A stretch of DNA of 38,126 nt from Marinobacterium ramblicola (GTDB lineage: Bacteria; Pseudomonadota; Gammaproteobacteria; Pseudomonadales; Balneatricaceae): assembly GCF_019084545.1 (NCBI RefSeq), contig NZ_JAHREP010000037.1, forward strand, positions 1 to 38,126. The letters run 5' to 3'. The stretch's first letter is position 1. Each line of letters begins with the position of its first letter. Shown here in pieces: positions 15,597-27,078 of this stretch. The notes beneath the pieces were generated by a model that worked only from the letters and a program-made list of their open reading frames with translations, did no database searches and had not been told where the DNA came from. The translations under genes were made by a program, and so were the position numbers.

Positions 15597-16720
15597 ACGC
15601 GCCCCTCCCGCTCCGGTTTGCCTCTCTTGGGCAAACGCAGCGCCGGCAGTTTGTTCCACACCGACTCCCAGAAACGATCGGCAAAGATCAGGTTCGCCGC
15701 CAGCAGCAGAAACAGGATGTGTACCGCCCACAGTGCCGAGGGAGAGGTGCCGTCATCCTCTATCGCCGATCGAATCGCGGTGAGCAGGGTGACGTACAGC
15801 AGATAGATGATGATCGCCGGGATCAGTTTGGCATAGCGGCCCTGACGGGGATTGGTGCGTGACAGTGGCACCGCAATCAGGGTTACGATGAACACCAGCA
15901 CCGGCAGCGATAGCCGCCAGTGCAGCTGAGCTTGTTCACGGCTACCTTCGCCCTGCCACAATGCCAGGGTGGGCTTGGCCTCGATCTCGTTGATCGTCAA
16001 ACCGGCATCCGCTTCCGGCAGACGCACGCCGTACTCACCAAAGCGGGTGGCGCTGTAATCGGCCCGGCCCGGCGCGCCATCGAAACGGTAGCCATCCTCC
16101 AGTACCAGGAAACGCCCCTGCTCCTCGATGATCCGCTGCTGCGCTACCTTGGCAAACAATAGCAGCGGCTGCCCCTCGTCGTTCTGCTGCGCAATGAACA
16201 CCCCCTCCAGCCTGCCATCCTCGGTATTCAGGTGCTGGGCGTAGGTCACCTGGTTGCCCTTGCCCTGGGACTGGAAGCGTCCGGGCGTCAGCAGCTCCAG
16301 TTCGCTGCGCGCCTCCTGCTGGGCGAAGATCTGCTTGGCCTGGCCAACGCCCCAGGGTGCAACCCACAGTGAAATCACTGCCACCAGCATCGAGACGACC
16401 AGCGCCGGCCCCAATGCAAAGAGCACCAACCGCTTGTGGCTGACCCCGCAGGCGCGCAGTACCACCATCTCGCTTTCGAGATAGAGGCGACCGAAGCCGA
16501 GCAGTATGCCGAGAAACAACCCCAGCGGCAGCAGCAGCTCGAGAAATCCGGGAATACGGTAGGCCAGCACCAGCAGCACGAAGTCGGCATCGAGCTTGCC
16601 GGTGGCCGCATCGGCCAGGTACTTGATCAAACGCGCACTGGTGATAATCAGCAGCAACACGGCGGTTACCGCGGTGGTGGAGAGCAGTACCTCGCGGGAG
16701 AGATAACGGAAAATAATCAA
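15593..16720 (-). CDS. lptF: LPS export permease LptF (375 aa)
   Basis: It is the partner permease of LptG and begins MIIFRYLSREVLLST with the typical first helix. A helix-rich N-terminal third, a periplasmic jellyroll and C-terminal helices ending in a basic tail match the family and its length. It is transcribed divergently from pepA across a 180-bp spacer, the arrangement common in gammaproteobacteria. Confidence 0.96.
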   Translation of the reverse strand: MIIFRYLSREVLLSTTAVTAVLLLIITSARLIKYLADAATGKLDADFVLLVLAYRIPGFLELLLPLGLFLGILLGFGRLYLESEMVVLRACGVSHKRLVLFALGPALVVSMLVAVISLWVAPWGVGQAKQIFAQQEARSELELLTPGRFQSQGKGNQVTYAQHLNTEDGRLEGVFIAQQNDEGQPLLLFAKVAQQRIIEEQGRFLVLEDGYRFDGAPGRADYSATRFGEYGVRLPEADAGLTINEIEAKPTLALWQGEGSREQAQLHWRLSLPVLVFIVTLIAVPLSRTNPRQGRYAKLIPAIIIYLLYVTLLTAIRSAIEDDGTSPSALWAVHILFLLLAANLIFADRFWESVWNKLPALRLPKRGKPEREGRV

Positions 16721-16900
16721 AGCTCAATCCCTGTCGCGAATCTGGAATACGGATATCGATGACGTGACGCACGGCTGTCGGTTTAACGAGATCGCGTCTG
16801 GCACTGATTCCCGCAACCGCTGTATAGTGCGGCTATCTTGTATATATAAGCGGGCCGCATTATCCCGCAATCAGTCAGCAATGTCTTGTATGGAGTCGTC

Positions 16901-18409
16901 ATGGATTTCGAAATCGTCAATGGTCCGATTGAAGCACTGGAAACGGATTGCGTCGTAGTCGGCGTCGAGGCAGAGGGCAAGCTTGCGCCCTCCGCCGGCG
17001 CAGTGGACAAGGCCGCTTCGGGCTATATTCAGGAGTTGATCGAAAGCGGCGACATCACCGGTAAGGCGGGCGAGCAGCAGATGCTGTTCAAGGTACCCGG
17101 CATCAAGGCCAAGCGTGTGCTCGTGCTGGGCCTGGGCAAGGCGGACGAGCGCAAGGATCGCCACTATCGCAAACTGGTCGGCAGCATCGCCGGCACCCTG
17201 AAGAGGGCCGGTGTCGGCAGCGCCGTGGTGGCACTGGACGGACTGGCCAGCGAGCAACAGGACACCTACCGCCAGACCCGACAGCTGGTGGAGTGGGTCT
17301 CGGAGGAGCTGTACCAGTACGACATCACCAAGAGCAAGAAAGCGGACCCGATCAAACTGGAGACCCTGTCGATCCTGCTCGGTGAAGAGGAAACCGAACT
17401 CGGCGAAGGCGCCCTGCTCGACGGCGCGGCGATCGCCAACGGCGTCTGCAGCGCCCGCGAAGTGGCCAACCTGCCCGGCAACATCTGCACCCCGAGCTAC
17501 CTGGCCGAGCGCGCCATCGGTCTGGCCGAAACCTTCGAATGCATCAGTGTCGAGATCCTCGATGAAGCACAGATGGAGGAGCTGGGCATGGGCGCCCTGC
17601 TCTCCGTCGGTCGCGGCAGCGCCCAGCCCTCGCGGCTGATCGTGATGCATTACAAGGGCGCGGACGAGAGCGAGAAGCCCCACGCCCTGGTCGGCAAGGG
17701 GATCACCTTCGACACCGGTGGTATCAGTCTCAAACCCGGTGCCGAGATGGACGAGATGAAGTTCGACATGGGCGGCGCCGCCAGCGTGCTCGGCACCATG
17801 GAGGCGCTGGCCGAGATGCAGCTGCCGCTGAACGTGGTCGGCGTCATCGCGGCGGCCGAGAACATGCCCGGCAGCAAGGCCACCAAGCCCGGCGACATCG
17901 TCACCACCCTGTCCGGCCAGACCGTGGAGATCCTCAACACCGATGCCGAGGGACGTCTGGTACTGTGCGACGCGCTGACCTATGTCGGCCGCTTCCAGCC
18001 GCAGAGCGTGATCGACATCGCCACCCTGACCGGCGCCTGCATCATCGCTCTGGGCCACCAGGCCTCAGGCCTGCTCAGCAACAACGACGAGCTGGCCGAT
18101 GCGCTGCTCGACGCCGGTGAATACGCCGCCGACCGCGCCTGGCAGCTGCCGCTGTGGGACGAGTTCCAGGAACAGCTGGACTCCAACTTTGCCGATATCG
18201 CCAACATCGGCGGGCGTCCGGCCGGCACCATCACCGCCGCCTGCTTCCTGGCGCGCTTCACCAAGGAGTATCGCTGGGCACACCTGGATATCGCCGGTGT
18301 AGCCTGGAAGAGCGGCAAGGCGAAGGGCGCCACCGGACGCTGCGTACCGCTGCTGAGCCAGTACCTGCTGGATCTGGCAGAACAGAAAGAGAGTGCGGAT
18401 GAAGGCTGA
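16901..18409 (+). CDS. pepA: Leucyl aminopeptidase / PepA (502 aa)
   Basis: This is an M17 metallo-aminopeptidase, and in E. coli also a DNA-binding accessory of Xer recombination and carAB control. The metal-site motifs GKGITFDTGGISLKP and NTDAEGRL are intact. The N-terminal macro-like domain covers about residues 1-170. GGAG precedes the ATG at 16901, giving 502 aa against 503 in E. coli. A start 15 nt earlier is less likely. holC follows after 9 bp. Confidence 0.97.
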   Translation: MDFEIVNGPIEALETDCVVVGVEAEGKLAPSAGAVDKAASGYIQELIESGDITGKAGEQQMLFKVPGIKAKRVLVLGLGKADERKDRHYRKLVGSIAGTLKRAGVGSAVVALDGLASEQQDTYRQTRQLVEWVSEELYQYDITKSKKADPIKLETLSILLGEEETELGEGALLDGAAIANGVCSAREVANLPGNICTPSYLAERAIGLAETFECISVEILDEAQMEELGMGALLSVGRGSAQPSRLIVMHYKGADESEKPHALVGKGITFDTGGISLKPGAEMDEMKFDMGGAASVLGTMEALAEMQLPLNVVGVIAAAENMPGSKATKPGDIVTTLSGQTVEILNTDAEGRLVLCDALTYVGRFQPQSVIDIATLTGACIIALGHQASGLLSNNDELADALLDAGEYAADRAWQLPLWDEFQEQLDSNFADIANIGGRPAGTITAACFLARFTKEYRWAHLDIAGVAWKSGKAKGATGRCVPLLSQYLLDLAEQKESADEG

Positions 18410-18418
18410 TCCACAAAG

Positions 18419-18841
18419 ATGAGCCGCGCCGACTACTACATTCTCGCCGACGCCGACCCGGACAGCCGCGAACTGTTCCTGTGTCGGCTGTGCGAGAAGA
18501 TCCTCGGCCTCGGGCTGAGGATCTACATCCATATGCCGAGTGAGGAGGATGCTGCGCGGCTCGATCAGCGGCTGTGGGCCTTCCGCGCCGATGCCTTCGT
18601 TCCACACGTTATACTGGGACAAACACCGGCGGCGCCGATCGAGATCGGTCACGGCGAGCAGCGCCCGAACCATCGCGAGGTGTTCATCAACCTTGCGTTA
18701 TCCTTGCCGGAGGATGCGTTCGAATTTCAGCGTATCGTCGAGATCGTGGTGCAGGAGGACTCGATTCTCGAGGCGACGCGACAGAACTACCAGCGCTGTC
18801 GCGATCGGGGTGTGGAGCTGCACCGCAACGATATGCGCTGA
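18419..18841 (+). CDS. holC: DNA polymerase III chi subunit (140 aa)
   Basis: It links the clamp loader (through psi) to single-strand binding protein. The family pattern is visible: YYIL...CRLCEKI, then IYIHMPSEEDAARLDQRLWAFRADAFVPH and the FQRIVEIV segment. The length is typical. It sits in its usual place immediately after pepA. The gene that normally follows (valS) is instead 11 kb away. Confidence 0.93.
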   Translation: MSRADYYILADADPDSRELFLCRLCEKILGLGLRIYIHMPSEEDAARLDQRLWAFRADAFVPHVILGQTPAAPIEIGHGEQRPNHREVFINLALSLPEDAFEFQRIVEIVVQEDSILEATRQNYQRCRDRGVELHRNDMR

Positions 18842-18877
18842 AATGTGGTGCCAAGCCGCGGTGTAACAGGAGTTCGC

Positions 18878-20019
18878 ATGAAGCGCACACTGATTCTGCT
18901 ATCGATCGCCCTGCCGGTGGCTGCCGGCAGCTGGTATTTCACCCGTCCGGACCCTATCACCGTCCCCCTCACCCCAATCGACACTGGCCTGGTCGAAGTG
19001 ATCGCCGCCAACAGCCGTGCCGGCACCATCCGCGCCTGTGACCGATCTCGGTTGTCGATGCCGCAGGGCGGACGGGTCGATGCGCTGTACGTCGACGAGG
19101 GCGAGAGGGTCAAAACCGGTCAGCTGCTGCTGCGCCTGCATGACGACGAACAACAGGCGCTGGTGGCCCAGGCCGATGCCAATCTGAAGGCTGCCCGGCT
19201 GGAGCAGACCCGCGCCTGCACACAGGCCGAGTTCAGCCGGCGAGAGCTGAAACGCTCCCAGTCCCTGGCCGAGCGCAACCTGGTCTCTGCCGAACAGCTC
19301 GACCGCCTGGCCAACGATGCCCGTCTCTCGGCGATCGGCTGCGAGCAGGCCGGTGTCGCCATAGAGCAGGCCGAGGCCCAGCTGGCGCTGTACAGCGCAC
19401 AGTTGGACAAGATGCAGCTGCGCGCGCCCTTTGCCGGCATCGTTGCCGAGATCAACGGCGAACCCGGCGAGTACACAACCCCCTCTCCGCCCGGCGTCGC
19501 CACGCCACCGGCGGTGGACCTGATCGATGACTCCTGCCTCTACGTGCGCGCTCCGATCGACGAAGTCGAAGCCGCCCAGTTAAAGCCCGGACAGCAGGCG
19601 CGGATTACCCTGGACGCCTTCCGGGGCGACCGTTTCAGCGGCACGCTGAAGCGTATCGCGCCCTTCGTCTCCGAACTGGAAAAACAGGCGCGCACCGTCG
19701 ACGTGGATGTCTACTTCGATCCAATTCCGGAGAGCACCCAGTTACTGGTCGGCTACAGCGCCGATGTAGAGGTGATCATCGAGCGCCATGACAACGTCCT
19801 GCGCATCCCTACCGAAGCGCTGCTGGAGGGCAACGCGGTACTGCGTTTCAACCCGGACAGTTCCACCCTGGAGCGGGTGACCGTCGACACCGGCCCCGCC
19901 AACTGGAGCTGGACCAGCATCAAGGCCGGTCTGTCGGCGGGCGACCTTATCCTCACCCGGCTGGATATCGACGGCGCCGTCGACGGTGCTGCCGTTACAC
20001 CACAAACAGCAGCACCACA

Positions 20020-20023
<4 letters not shown>
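18878..20023 (+). CDS. Membrane fusion protein of an ABC efflux system (381 aa)
   Basis: This is a HlyD/MacA-type periplasmic adaptor. An N-terminal membrane anchor (MKRTLILLSIALPVAAG) is followed by a lipoyl half (GGRVDALYVDEGERVKTGQLLLRL), a long alpha-hairpin rich in Ala/Gln/Glu (about 95-170), the second lipoyl half (LRAPFAGIVAEINGEPGEY), and beta-barrel and membrane-proximal domains. AGGAG before the ATG at 18878 sets the start. It overlaps the ATPase gene by GTGA, so all four genes downstream of holC form an operon. The substrate is unknown. Confidence 0.9.
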
Positions 20024-20740
<717 letters not shown>

Positions 20741-20754
<14 letters not shown>

Positions 20755-21958
20755 CCTGATTCAGTTCAACCTGCACCTGCTGCTGCGGCAGTGGTTCCGC
20801 ACCCTGATGATCCTGCTCGCCACCGCCGTCGGCGTCGCCGCGGTCCTGCTGCTGACCGGACTCGGTGAAGGGGCACGACGCTTCGTGCTCGACGAATTCT
20901 CCCTGCTCGGCCAGGACACCCTGATCATGCTGCCGGGACGCAAGGAGACCACTGGCGGCCTGCCGCCGCTGACCGGCGAGGGCACCCGGGATATCACCCT
21001 GGAGGATGTGGCTGCGCTGGAGCGGCTGCCCGAGATCCAGATGGTGGCGCCACTGATCGTCGGCAACGCCCAGGTTTACGTGGGCGGTCGCAACCGCGAA
21101 ATCCTGACCCTGGGCACCAGCGCACGTTTCTTCGACCTGCGCCAGCTCAGCATGCAGCAGGGGCAGGCGCTACCCCAGGCAACACTGGAGCAGGCGGGAT
21201 CGGTCTGCGTCATCGGCCCGGAGGTGCGCGAAATCCTGTTCGGCGCCGCCCCGGCGCTCGGTGAGTGGATACGGGTCGGCGACCGTCGCTTCCGCGTCAT
21301 CGGTATTGTCGAGGATCGCGGCGAGTCGCTGGGGATGGATGTCAGCAACCAGGTCATTATTCCGGTCGCCTCGGCACAGCAGATATTCAATACCCAGGGG
21401 ATGTTCCGTGTGCTGCTCCAGGTGCGTCCGGGCGCCTCGTTCGACAGTGCCCGCCAGCGCGTACTCGAGCTGATGCAGCAGCGTCACGGCGGCGAGCGCG
21501 ATGTCACCCTGATCACCCAGGATGCACTGCTCGGAGCCTTCTCCGACATTCTGCATCTGTTGACCCTGTCGGTGGGCGCCATCGCCGCGATCAGCCTGGT
21601 GGTGGCCGGTATCCTGATCATGAACATCACCCTGATCAGCGTCAGCCAGCGCACCGCCGAGATTGGTCTGCTCAAGGCGCTCGGCGCCAGCGCCAACCTG
21701 GTGCGACTGCTGTTTCTCAGCGAAGCGCTGATGCTGTCGACACTGGGTGCGCTGCTCGGCATCGCCTCGGGTTACGCCCTGCTCTGGCTTGGCCACAGCA
21801 TCTGGCCCCAGTTTCCGGTATCGGTACCGTTCTGGGCGCTCAGCGGCAGCCTGGTGATCGCGCTCGGCGTCGCCACCCTGTTTGCCTGGCTGCCGGCCAG
21901 CCGGGCCGCACACCTGGCACCGGTATTGGCACTGCGCGGCGAGGTGCACGATGCTTAG
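20741..21958 (+). CDS. MacB/FtsX-family permease 1 (405 aa)
   Basis: One N-terminal helix (residues about 20-42) is followed by a large periplasmic MacB core domain and three C-terminal helices in an FtsX domain ending LPASRAAHLAPVLALRGEV. Its start overlaps the end of the ATPase gene by 14 bp. It lacks a fused ATPase, unlike MacB itself. Confidence 0.92.
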
Positions 21959-23144
21959 CCAGGACTATCTACGCCTGACCCTGGGCACGCTGCGCTCGGG
22001 CCGCATGCGCAGCGCCCTTACCATCCTCGGCATCGCCATCGGCATTGCGGCGGTGCTGATGCTGACCACCCTCGGCGAGGGGCTGCGCCTCTACGTGCTG
22101 GAAAACTTCTCCCAGTTCGGCAGCCGCATCGTCGCCGTAACCCCGGGCAAGGCGCAGACCGGCGGCATGGGCGGCATCCTCTCCAGCACCCGCCCGATCA
22201 GCCTGGAAGATGCACAAAGTCTCCGTACGCTGCCCTACGCCATCCATGTAGTGCCGATCGTGCAGGGCGCCGGCGCGATCGAGTACGGTAATCGTGTACG
22301 CCACACCGATATCCTCGGCACCGGCCCCGATGCGGCCGCCGCCTGGCAGTTCAACGTGGTACTGGGGCGCTATCTGCCCGACAGCGGCGGTTACTCCCAG
22401 CCCTTTGCCGTGCTGGGCCACAAGGTGCGCAATGAGCTGTTTGGCGAAACCAATCCGCTGGGCCGGTTCATCCGCGTCGGCGGCGAGCGCTACCGCGTGG
22501 TCGGTGTGATGGAGGAGAAGGGGCAGATGCTCGGTTTCGACCTGGACGATATCGTCTATATCCCCATCGATCGCGCGCTGAGTCTATTCAATCGCGCCGG
22601 GCTGATGGAGGTGGATATCACCTACCAGGCGGCGACCACGGCCCAGGCGATGGCGGAGCGGATCCGTGCCCGGCTGATCGCCCGCCACGGCGGCGAGGAT
22701 TTCACCATCATCACCCAGGACGAGATGCTGTCGAGCCTGGACCGTATCCTCGGCATCCTGACTCTGGCGATCGGTGGTCTGGGCGGCATTTCGTTGCTGG
22801 TCGGCGCCATCGGCATCCTCACCATCATGGTGACCACCGTGCGCGAGCGGCGTAGCGAGATCGGCCTGCTTCGGGCGCTCGGCGCCACCTCACGTCAGGT
22901 ATTGCTGCTGTTTCTGAGTGAGGCACTGCTGCTGGCACTGGCTGGCGGTGTCGCCGGGTTGCTGCTCTCGGCACTCTTCCTCGGCTTGCTGGCGCTGACC
23001 ATTCCCGCACTGCCGATCCAGATCAGTCCGCTGTTCCTGCTGCTGGCGTTGGGGCTGTCCGCGATCGTCGGCTTGCTGGCAGGCGTATTGCCGGCGCGGC
23101 AGGCCGCCAGACTGAATCCGGTTACCGCTTTGCAGAGCGAATAA
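21951..23144 (+). CDS. MacB/FtsX-family permease 2 (397 aa)
   Basis: It has the same architecture as the preceding permease: an N-terminal helix (SALTILGIAIGIAAVLMLTTLGEG), a periplasmic core domain, an FtsX domain, and the tail LPARQAARLNPVTALQSE. It is a related but distinct sequence, so the pair probably forms a heterodimer with the shared ATPase. It overlaps permease 1 by 8 bp. Confidence 0.92.
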   Translation: MLSQDYLRLTLGTLRSGRMRSALTILGIAIGIAAVLMLTTLGEGLRLYVLENFSQFGSRIVAVTPGKAQTGGMGGILSSTRPISLEDAQSLRTLPYAIHVVPIVQGAGAIEYGNRVRHTDILGTGPDAAAAWQFNVVLGRYLPDSGGYSQPFAVLGHKVRNELFGETNPLGRFIRVGGERYRVVGVMEEKGQMLGFDLDDIVYIPIDRALSLFNRAGLMEVDITYQAATTAQAMAERIRARLIARHGGEDFTIITQDEMLSSLDRILGILTLAIGGLGGISLLVGAIGILTIMVTTVRERRSEIGLLRALGATSRQVLLLFLSEALLLALAGGVAGLLLSALFLGLLALTIPALPIQISPLFLLLALGLSAIVGLLAGVLPARQAARLNPVTALQSE

Positions 23145-23240
23145 ACGCCTGAAATGCCGAAGCAACGCAGGTGTAAGACGCTCCTAGAAACGTGTCAGTG
23201 TTTTTTCCTCCCTACAATGCCCTTCCAGCATGGTCAGCTT

Positions 23241-23295
23241 TTGCTACAAAACAGGTCCTTTGGACCCTCTGATTGAGACTTTCAGGCTGTAGCAA
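23241..23295 (+). promoter_or_regulatory. Nested inverted repeat in the pntAB leader
   Basis: Outer arms TTGCTACA (23241-23248) and TGTAGCAA (23288-23295) enclose an inner hairpin GGTCC-TTT-GGACC (23254-23266). It lies about 100 bp before pntA in a 253-bp gene-free spacer. There is no T-run. A role as leader structure, operator or small RNA is only a possibility. A TACAAT -10-like element is at 23213-23218. Confidence 0.45.
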
Positions 23296-23397
23296 GGTCG
23301 CCGTATGGCCAACAGAATACGCAGCATCGATAGCTACGCGTCGCAATCGGCGCACTGCGAAGCAGATTTCCAATTTGACTCAAGAGAGTAGAGACAG

Positions 23398-24963
23398 ATG
23401 CGAATAGGTGTACCAAAAGAGATCGAAGAGGGAGAAAAGCGCGTCGCGCTGACTCCCGAGGTCGCCACCCAGTTGCAGAAGCTCGGTTTCACCCTGGCGA
23501 TCGAAACCCAGGCAGGTGTGGCCGCCAATTTCTCCGACGAGGAGTACCGCAAGGTCGGCGTCGAGATCGTCGAGGATCCTCGCGATATCTGGCGCGAATC
23601 CGACATTATTCTGCACATCCGCCCACCCAAGGAGCACCCGGAGCTGGGTTTCTTCGGCGTCGAGCTGATGAAGCCGGGCCAGACCCTGATCAGCTTCCTC
23701 TACCCGGCGATGAACCCGGAGCTGCTGCAGGAACTGGCCAACCACGGCATCACCGCGCTGGCGATGGATTCCGTGCCGCGTATCTCCCGCGCCCAGAAGA
23801 TGGATGCGCTCAGCTCCATGGCCAACATCGCCGGTTACCGTGCCGTGGTCGAGGCCGCGCAGCACTTCGGCCGCTTCTTCACCGGCCAGATCACCGCCGC
23901 CGGCAAGATCCCGCCGGCCAAGGTGCTGGTGATCGGCGCCGGTGTTGCCGGTCTTGCCGCCATCGGCGCGGCCAAGAGCATGGGCGCCATCGTGCGTGCC
24001 TTCGACACCCGCCCCGAAGTGAAGGAGCAGGTCGAGAGCATGGACGCCGAGTTCCTGATGCTCGACTTCCCGGAAGATGAAAGCGGCAGCGGCCAGGGCG
24101 GCTACGCCAAGACCATGAGCCCCGAGTTCATCAAGGCGGAGATGGACCTGTTCGCGTCCCAGGCCGCCGAGGTGGATATCATCATCACCACCGCGCTGAT
24201 CCCGGGCAAGCCGGCGCCTGAGCTGATCACCGAGCGCATGGTCGCCAACATGAAGCCGGGCAGCGTCATCGTCGACCTGGCCGCCGAAGCGGGCGGTAAC
24301 TGCAAGCTGACCGAAGCCAACAAGGTGGTGGTCAAGCACGGCGTCACCCTGATCGGCTACACCAACCTGCCCAGCCGTCTGGCCGCGCAGTCGAGCCAGC
24401 TCTACGCCACCAACCTGCGTCACCTGCTGACCGACCTGTGTCCGGAGAAGAACGGCGAGATCGTCGTCAATATGGAGGACGAGGTGATCCGCGGCGCCAC
24501 CGTGGTCAAGGAGGGCAAGATCACCTGGCCGCCACCGGCACCGCGCATCTCGCTGGCGCCGAAAGAGGATGTCGGCATCAAAGCCAAGGCGCAGCTGGAG
24601 AAACCGGAAGCGAAACCGGCGCATCCGCTGGCGTTCCTGGTGCCGCTGGCGCTGGCCGGTCTGGCGCTGTTCGGCCTGGGCTCGGTGGCTCCGCCGGAGT
24701 TCATCGGTCACCTGACCGTGTTCGTGCTCTCCTGCTTTATCGGCTACATGGTGATCTGGGGCGTATCGCACTCGCTGCATACGCCGTTGATGAGCGTAAC
24801 CAATGCCATCAGTAGCATCATCGTCATCGGCGCGTTGATCCAGATCTCCAGCGACAGTCCGCTGGTGGTGATACTGGCGACGCTGGCGGTGTTCATCACC
24901 AGTATCAACATTGTCGGCGGCTTCGCCGTCACCCAGCGCATGCTGCGGATGTTCAGGAAATAA
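23398..24963 (+). CDS. pntA: Proton-translocating transhydrogenase alpha subunit (521 aa)
   Basis: It couples hydride transfer between NADH and NADP to proton movement. The N-terminal NAD(H)-binding domain I begins [21 protein letters not shown] and has the Rossmann motif GAGVAGLAA. About four membrane helices follow in the C-terminal 130 residues. The alpha subunit is a single fused protein, as in E. coli (510 aa), not split into PntAa and PntAb. pntB follows after 10 bp. Confidence 0.97.
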   Translation: MRIGVPKEIEEGEKRVALTPEVATQLQKLGFTLAIETQAGVAANFSDEEYRKVGVEIVEDPRDIWRESDIILHIRPPKEHPELGFFGVELMKPGQTLISFLYPAMNPELLQELANHGITALAMDSVPRISRAQKMDALSSMANIAGYRAVVEAAQHFGRFFTGQITAAGKIPPAKVLVIGAGVAGLAAIGAAKSMGAIVRAFDTRPEVKEQVESMDAEFLMLDFPEDESGSGQGGYAKTMSPEFIKAEMDLFASQAAEVDIIITTALIPGKPAPELITERMVANMKPGSVIVDLAAEAGGNCKLTEANKVVVKHGVTLIGYTNLPSRLAAQSSQLYATNLRHLLTDLCPEKNGEIVVNMEDEVIRGATVVKEGKITWPPPAPRISLAPKEDVGIKAKAQLEKPEAKPAHPLAFLVPLALAGLALFGLGSVAPPEFIGHLTVFVLSCFIGYMVIWGVSHSLHTPLMSVTNAISSIIVIGALIQISSDSPLVVILATLAVFITSINIVGGFAVTQRMLRMFRK

Positions 24964-24973
24964 GGAGCCGACA

Positions 24974-26377
24974 ATGAATGCAGGCATAATCACAGTTTCA
25001 TACATCGCCGCCAGCGCGCTGTTCATCATGGCCCTCGGCGGCCTCGCCCATCAGGAGAGCGCCCGCCGCGGCAACTTCTACGGCATGCTCGGCATGGGCC
25101 TGGCGCTGCTGGTCACCATCATCGGGCTGGTTACCCAGAACCACTTTGTCCTGATCGTCGGCATCGTCGCCGGCGGCGCCATCGGCTGGTACCTGGCGAA
25201 GAAGGTCGAGATGACCCAGATGCCGGAGCTGGTCGCGATCCTGCACAGCCTGGTGGGTCTGGCGGCGGTGTTCGTCGGCTGGGCCAATGCGCTGGAGCAT
25301 GGTGCGGCCATGAGCAGTGTCGAGCAGGCGATCCACGCCACCGAGACCTATCTCGGCATCCTGATCGGCGCCATGACCTTCTCCGGTTCGGTCTGCGCCT
25401 ACCTGAAGCTGTCGGCCAAAATCAGCGGCAAGCCGCTGCAACTGCCGGGTAGGCACATTTTCAATTTGTTCCTGTTACTTGCCGCGATCGGGTTCTGCTT
25501 CGAATACGTCGCGGCAGCACCCGAGGGTGGTATCGTTTGGCTGGTGCTGATGACCCTGATCGCGCTGGTGTTTGGTGTGCACATGGTGGTCGCCATCGGC
25601 GGTGCCGACATGCCGGTGGTGGTGTCGATGCTGAACAGCTACTCCGGCTGGGCCGCGGCGGCGATGGGCTTCATGCTCGGCAACGACCTGCTGATCGTGG
25701 TCGGTGCCCTGGTCGGCTCCAGCGGTGCGATCCTCAGCTACATCATGTGCAAGGCGATGAACCGCAAGTTCCTCAACGTCATCCTCGGCGGCTTCGGCAA
25801 CAAGAGCTCAGGGGGTGCGGGTGCCGCAGGTCCGGCCGGCAGCGAAGCGGATATCAAGCCGATCCAGGCGGACGAAGTGGCCGACATGCTGGCCCACGCC
25901 AAAGAGGTGATGATTCTGCCCGGTTACGGTATGGCCGTGGCCCAGGCGCAGCACACGGTGTACGAGATCAGCAAGAAGCTGAAGGACAAAGGTGTCAACG
26001 TACGCTTCGGTATCCACCCGGTAGCCGGACGTATGCCAGGACACATGAACGTGCTGCTGGCCGAGGCCAAGGTGCCCTACGATATCGTCTACGAGATGGA
26101 CGAGATCAACGCCGACTTCCCCAACGTGGATGTCTCCATCGTCATCGGCGCCAACGATATCGTCAACCCGGCCGCCCAGGAGGTACCGGACAGCCCCATC
26201 GCCGGTATGCCGGTCCTGGAGCCGTGGAATGGCAAGACCACCATCGTGCTCAAGCGCGGCATGAGCACCGGCTACGCCGGGGTGGACAACCCGCTGTTCT
26301 ACAAGGACAACACCCGCATGCTGTTCGGCGATGCCAAGGACAGTGTGGATGCGGTGCTGAAACACCTCAGCGAGTAA
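24974..26377 (+). CDS. pntB: Proton-translocating transhydrogenase beta subunit (467 aa)
   Basis: About eight or nine N-terminal membrane helices are followed by the NADP(H)-binding domain III with motifs [31 protein letters not shown] and [17 protein letters not shown]. The length fits the family. AAGGAG upstream fixes the ATG at 24974. It is co-transcribed with pntA and ends at a strong terminator. Confidence 0.97.
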   Translation: MNAGIITVSYIAASALFIMALGGLAHQESARRGNFYGMLGMGLALLVTIIGLVTQNHFVLIVGIVAGGAIGWYLAKKVEMTQMPELVAILHSLVGLAAVFVGWANALEHGAAMSSVEQAIHATETYLGILIGAMTFSGSVCAYLKLSAKISGKPLQLPGRHIFNLFLLLAAIGFCFEYVAAAPEGGIVWLVLMTLIALVFGVHMVVAIGGADMPVVVSMLNSYSGWAAAAMGFMLGNDLLIVVGALVGSSGAILSYIMCKAMNRKFLNVILGGFGNKSSGGAGAAGPAGSEADIKPIQADEVADMLAHAKEVMILPGYGMAVAQAQHTVYEISKKLKDKGVNVRFGIHPVAGRMPGHMNVLLAEAKVPYDIVYEMDEINADFPNVDVSIVIGANDIVNPAAQEVPDSPIAGMPVLEPWNGKTTIVLKRGMSTGYAGVDNPLFYKDNTRMLFGDAKDSVDAVLKHLSE

Positions 26378-26393
26378 TCGCTCGCGAAACAAC

Positions 26394-26425
26394 AACAGAC
26401 CGGCAACTGCCGGTCTGTTCTTTTC
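26394..26425 (+). terminator. Strong terminator after pntAB
   Basis: A 12-bp perfect stem AACAGACCGGCA/TGCCGGTCTGTT with a minimal loop is followed by CTTTTC. Confidence 0.9.
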
Positions 26426-26488
26426 TACCTGCCATTCAAACCTCCAAGCTCCGTCCGATTGAGCCCTGTCGGGTTGAGCTCCGTCCGA

Positions 26489-26944
26489 TCAATATCCCAA
26501 CACGGGCAACATCGGGCACTGGAAGTAAGCAGGCGGCCCGCCGTCAAAACTGCCGGATACGATCAACAGATGCCCCAGGCTCTCATGAAAGAGAATATCC
26601 TCGTAAGAGGTCAGCACAGGCACCGGATCGTGAGCGGCAAGCCCCTCCTCGGTCCACATCACCGTGTGGGTAAACCAACGCCCGCCGTTGTAGGCAGGAT
26701 TGCCCGGCGCCGCTTCCGAAACCGGAAACTGAACCGCGTCCGGGTTGTTGATAATCACGTAGAGCGCATCGAAGGATTGCAGATTATTGTCCGTTGGAGC
26801 TGGCAGTTCGGTAGTGCCCTTGGTGCCCCAGAGCACGCCATCGCCCCAAAGCGACGGCATGAAGTTGGGCTGCCCTGCCTGAGCAAAGCCCGGCACCAAC
26901 AGCATCAAGGTGATAAATAGCGAAGAGCAAAATCGGGTTAACAT
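26489..26944 (-). CDS. Secreted protein of unknown function (151 aa)
   Basis: A signal peptide (MLTRFCSSLFITLMLLVPGFAQA, cut before GQ) is followed by an aromatic, Pro- and Gly-rich mature protein. It holds FHESLGH and ends QCPMLPVLGY. The repeated short WGDGVLWGT and TDNNLQSFDALYVI segments do not match a family I know. The ATG at 26944 has GGGAGG 6 nt upstream. It is a single gene, facing the pntB terminator on one side and the two-component pair on the other. Confidence 0.75.
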   Translation of the reverse strand: MLTRFCSSLFITLMLLVPGFAQAGQPNFMPSLWGDGVLWGTKGTTELPAPTDNNLQSFDALYVIINNPDAVQFPVSEAAPGNPAYNGGRWFTHTVMWTEEGLAAHDPVPVLTSYEDILFHESLGHLLIVSGSFDGGPPAYFQCPMLPVLGY

Positions 26945-27078
26945 GATCAACCTCCCTGGACGGGACTATCCCGCCCAGCGTTTCGAGTGTGATTGCAGGA
27001 AAAACAGCTTTCACACCAGAGATTAATCATTGCCGGTAAAGCATGGATAAAGGCTATGTAAACAAACGGTAAAGGCCG

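Noticed and set aside
14529-15731. LptG start at 15731 with a 45-residue extension
   Set aside because: The extension lies inside lptF; the ATGA overlap at 15593-15596 and the MIVNRLELY start are the family start.
16799-16816. Sigma-54-like TGGCAC element upstream of pepA
   Set aside because: The second block reads CCGC, not TTGC, and a sigma-70-like TATAGT is nearby.
23380-25029. Long minus-strand frame opposite pntA
   Set aside because: Low-complexity His/Asp/Gln-rich translation typical of an antisense shadow of a GC-rich gene.
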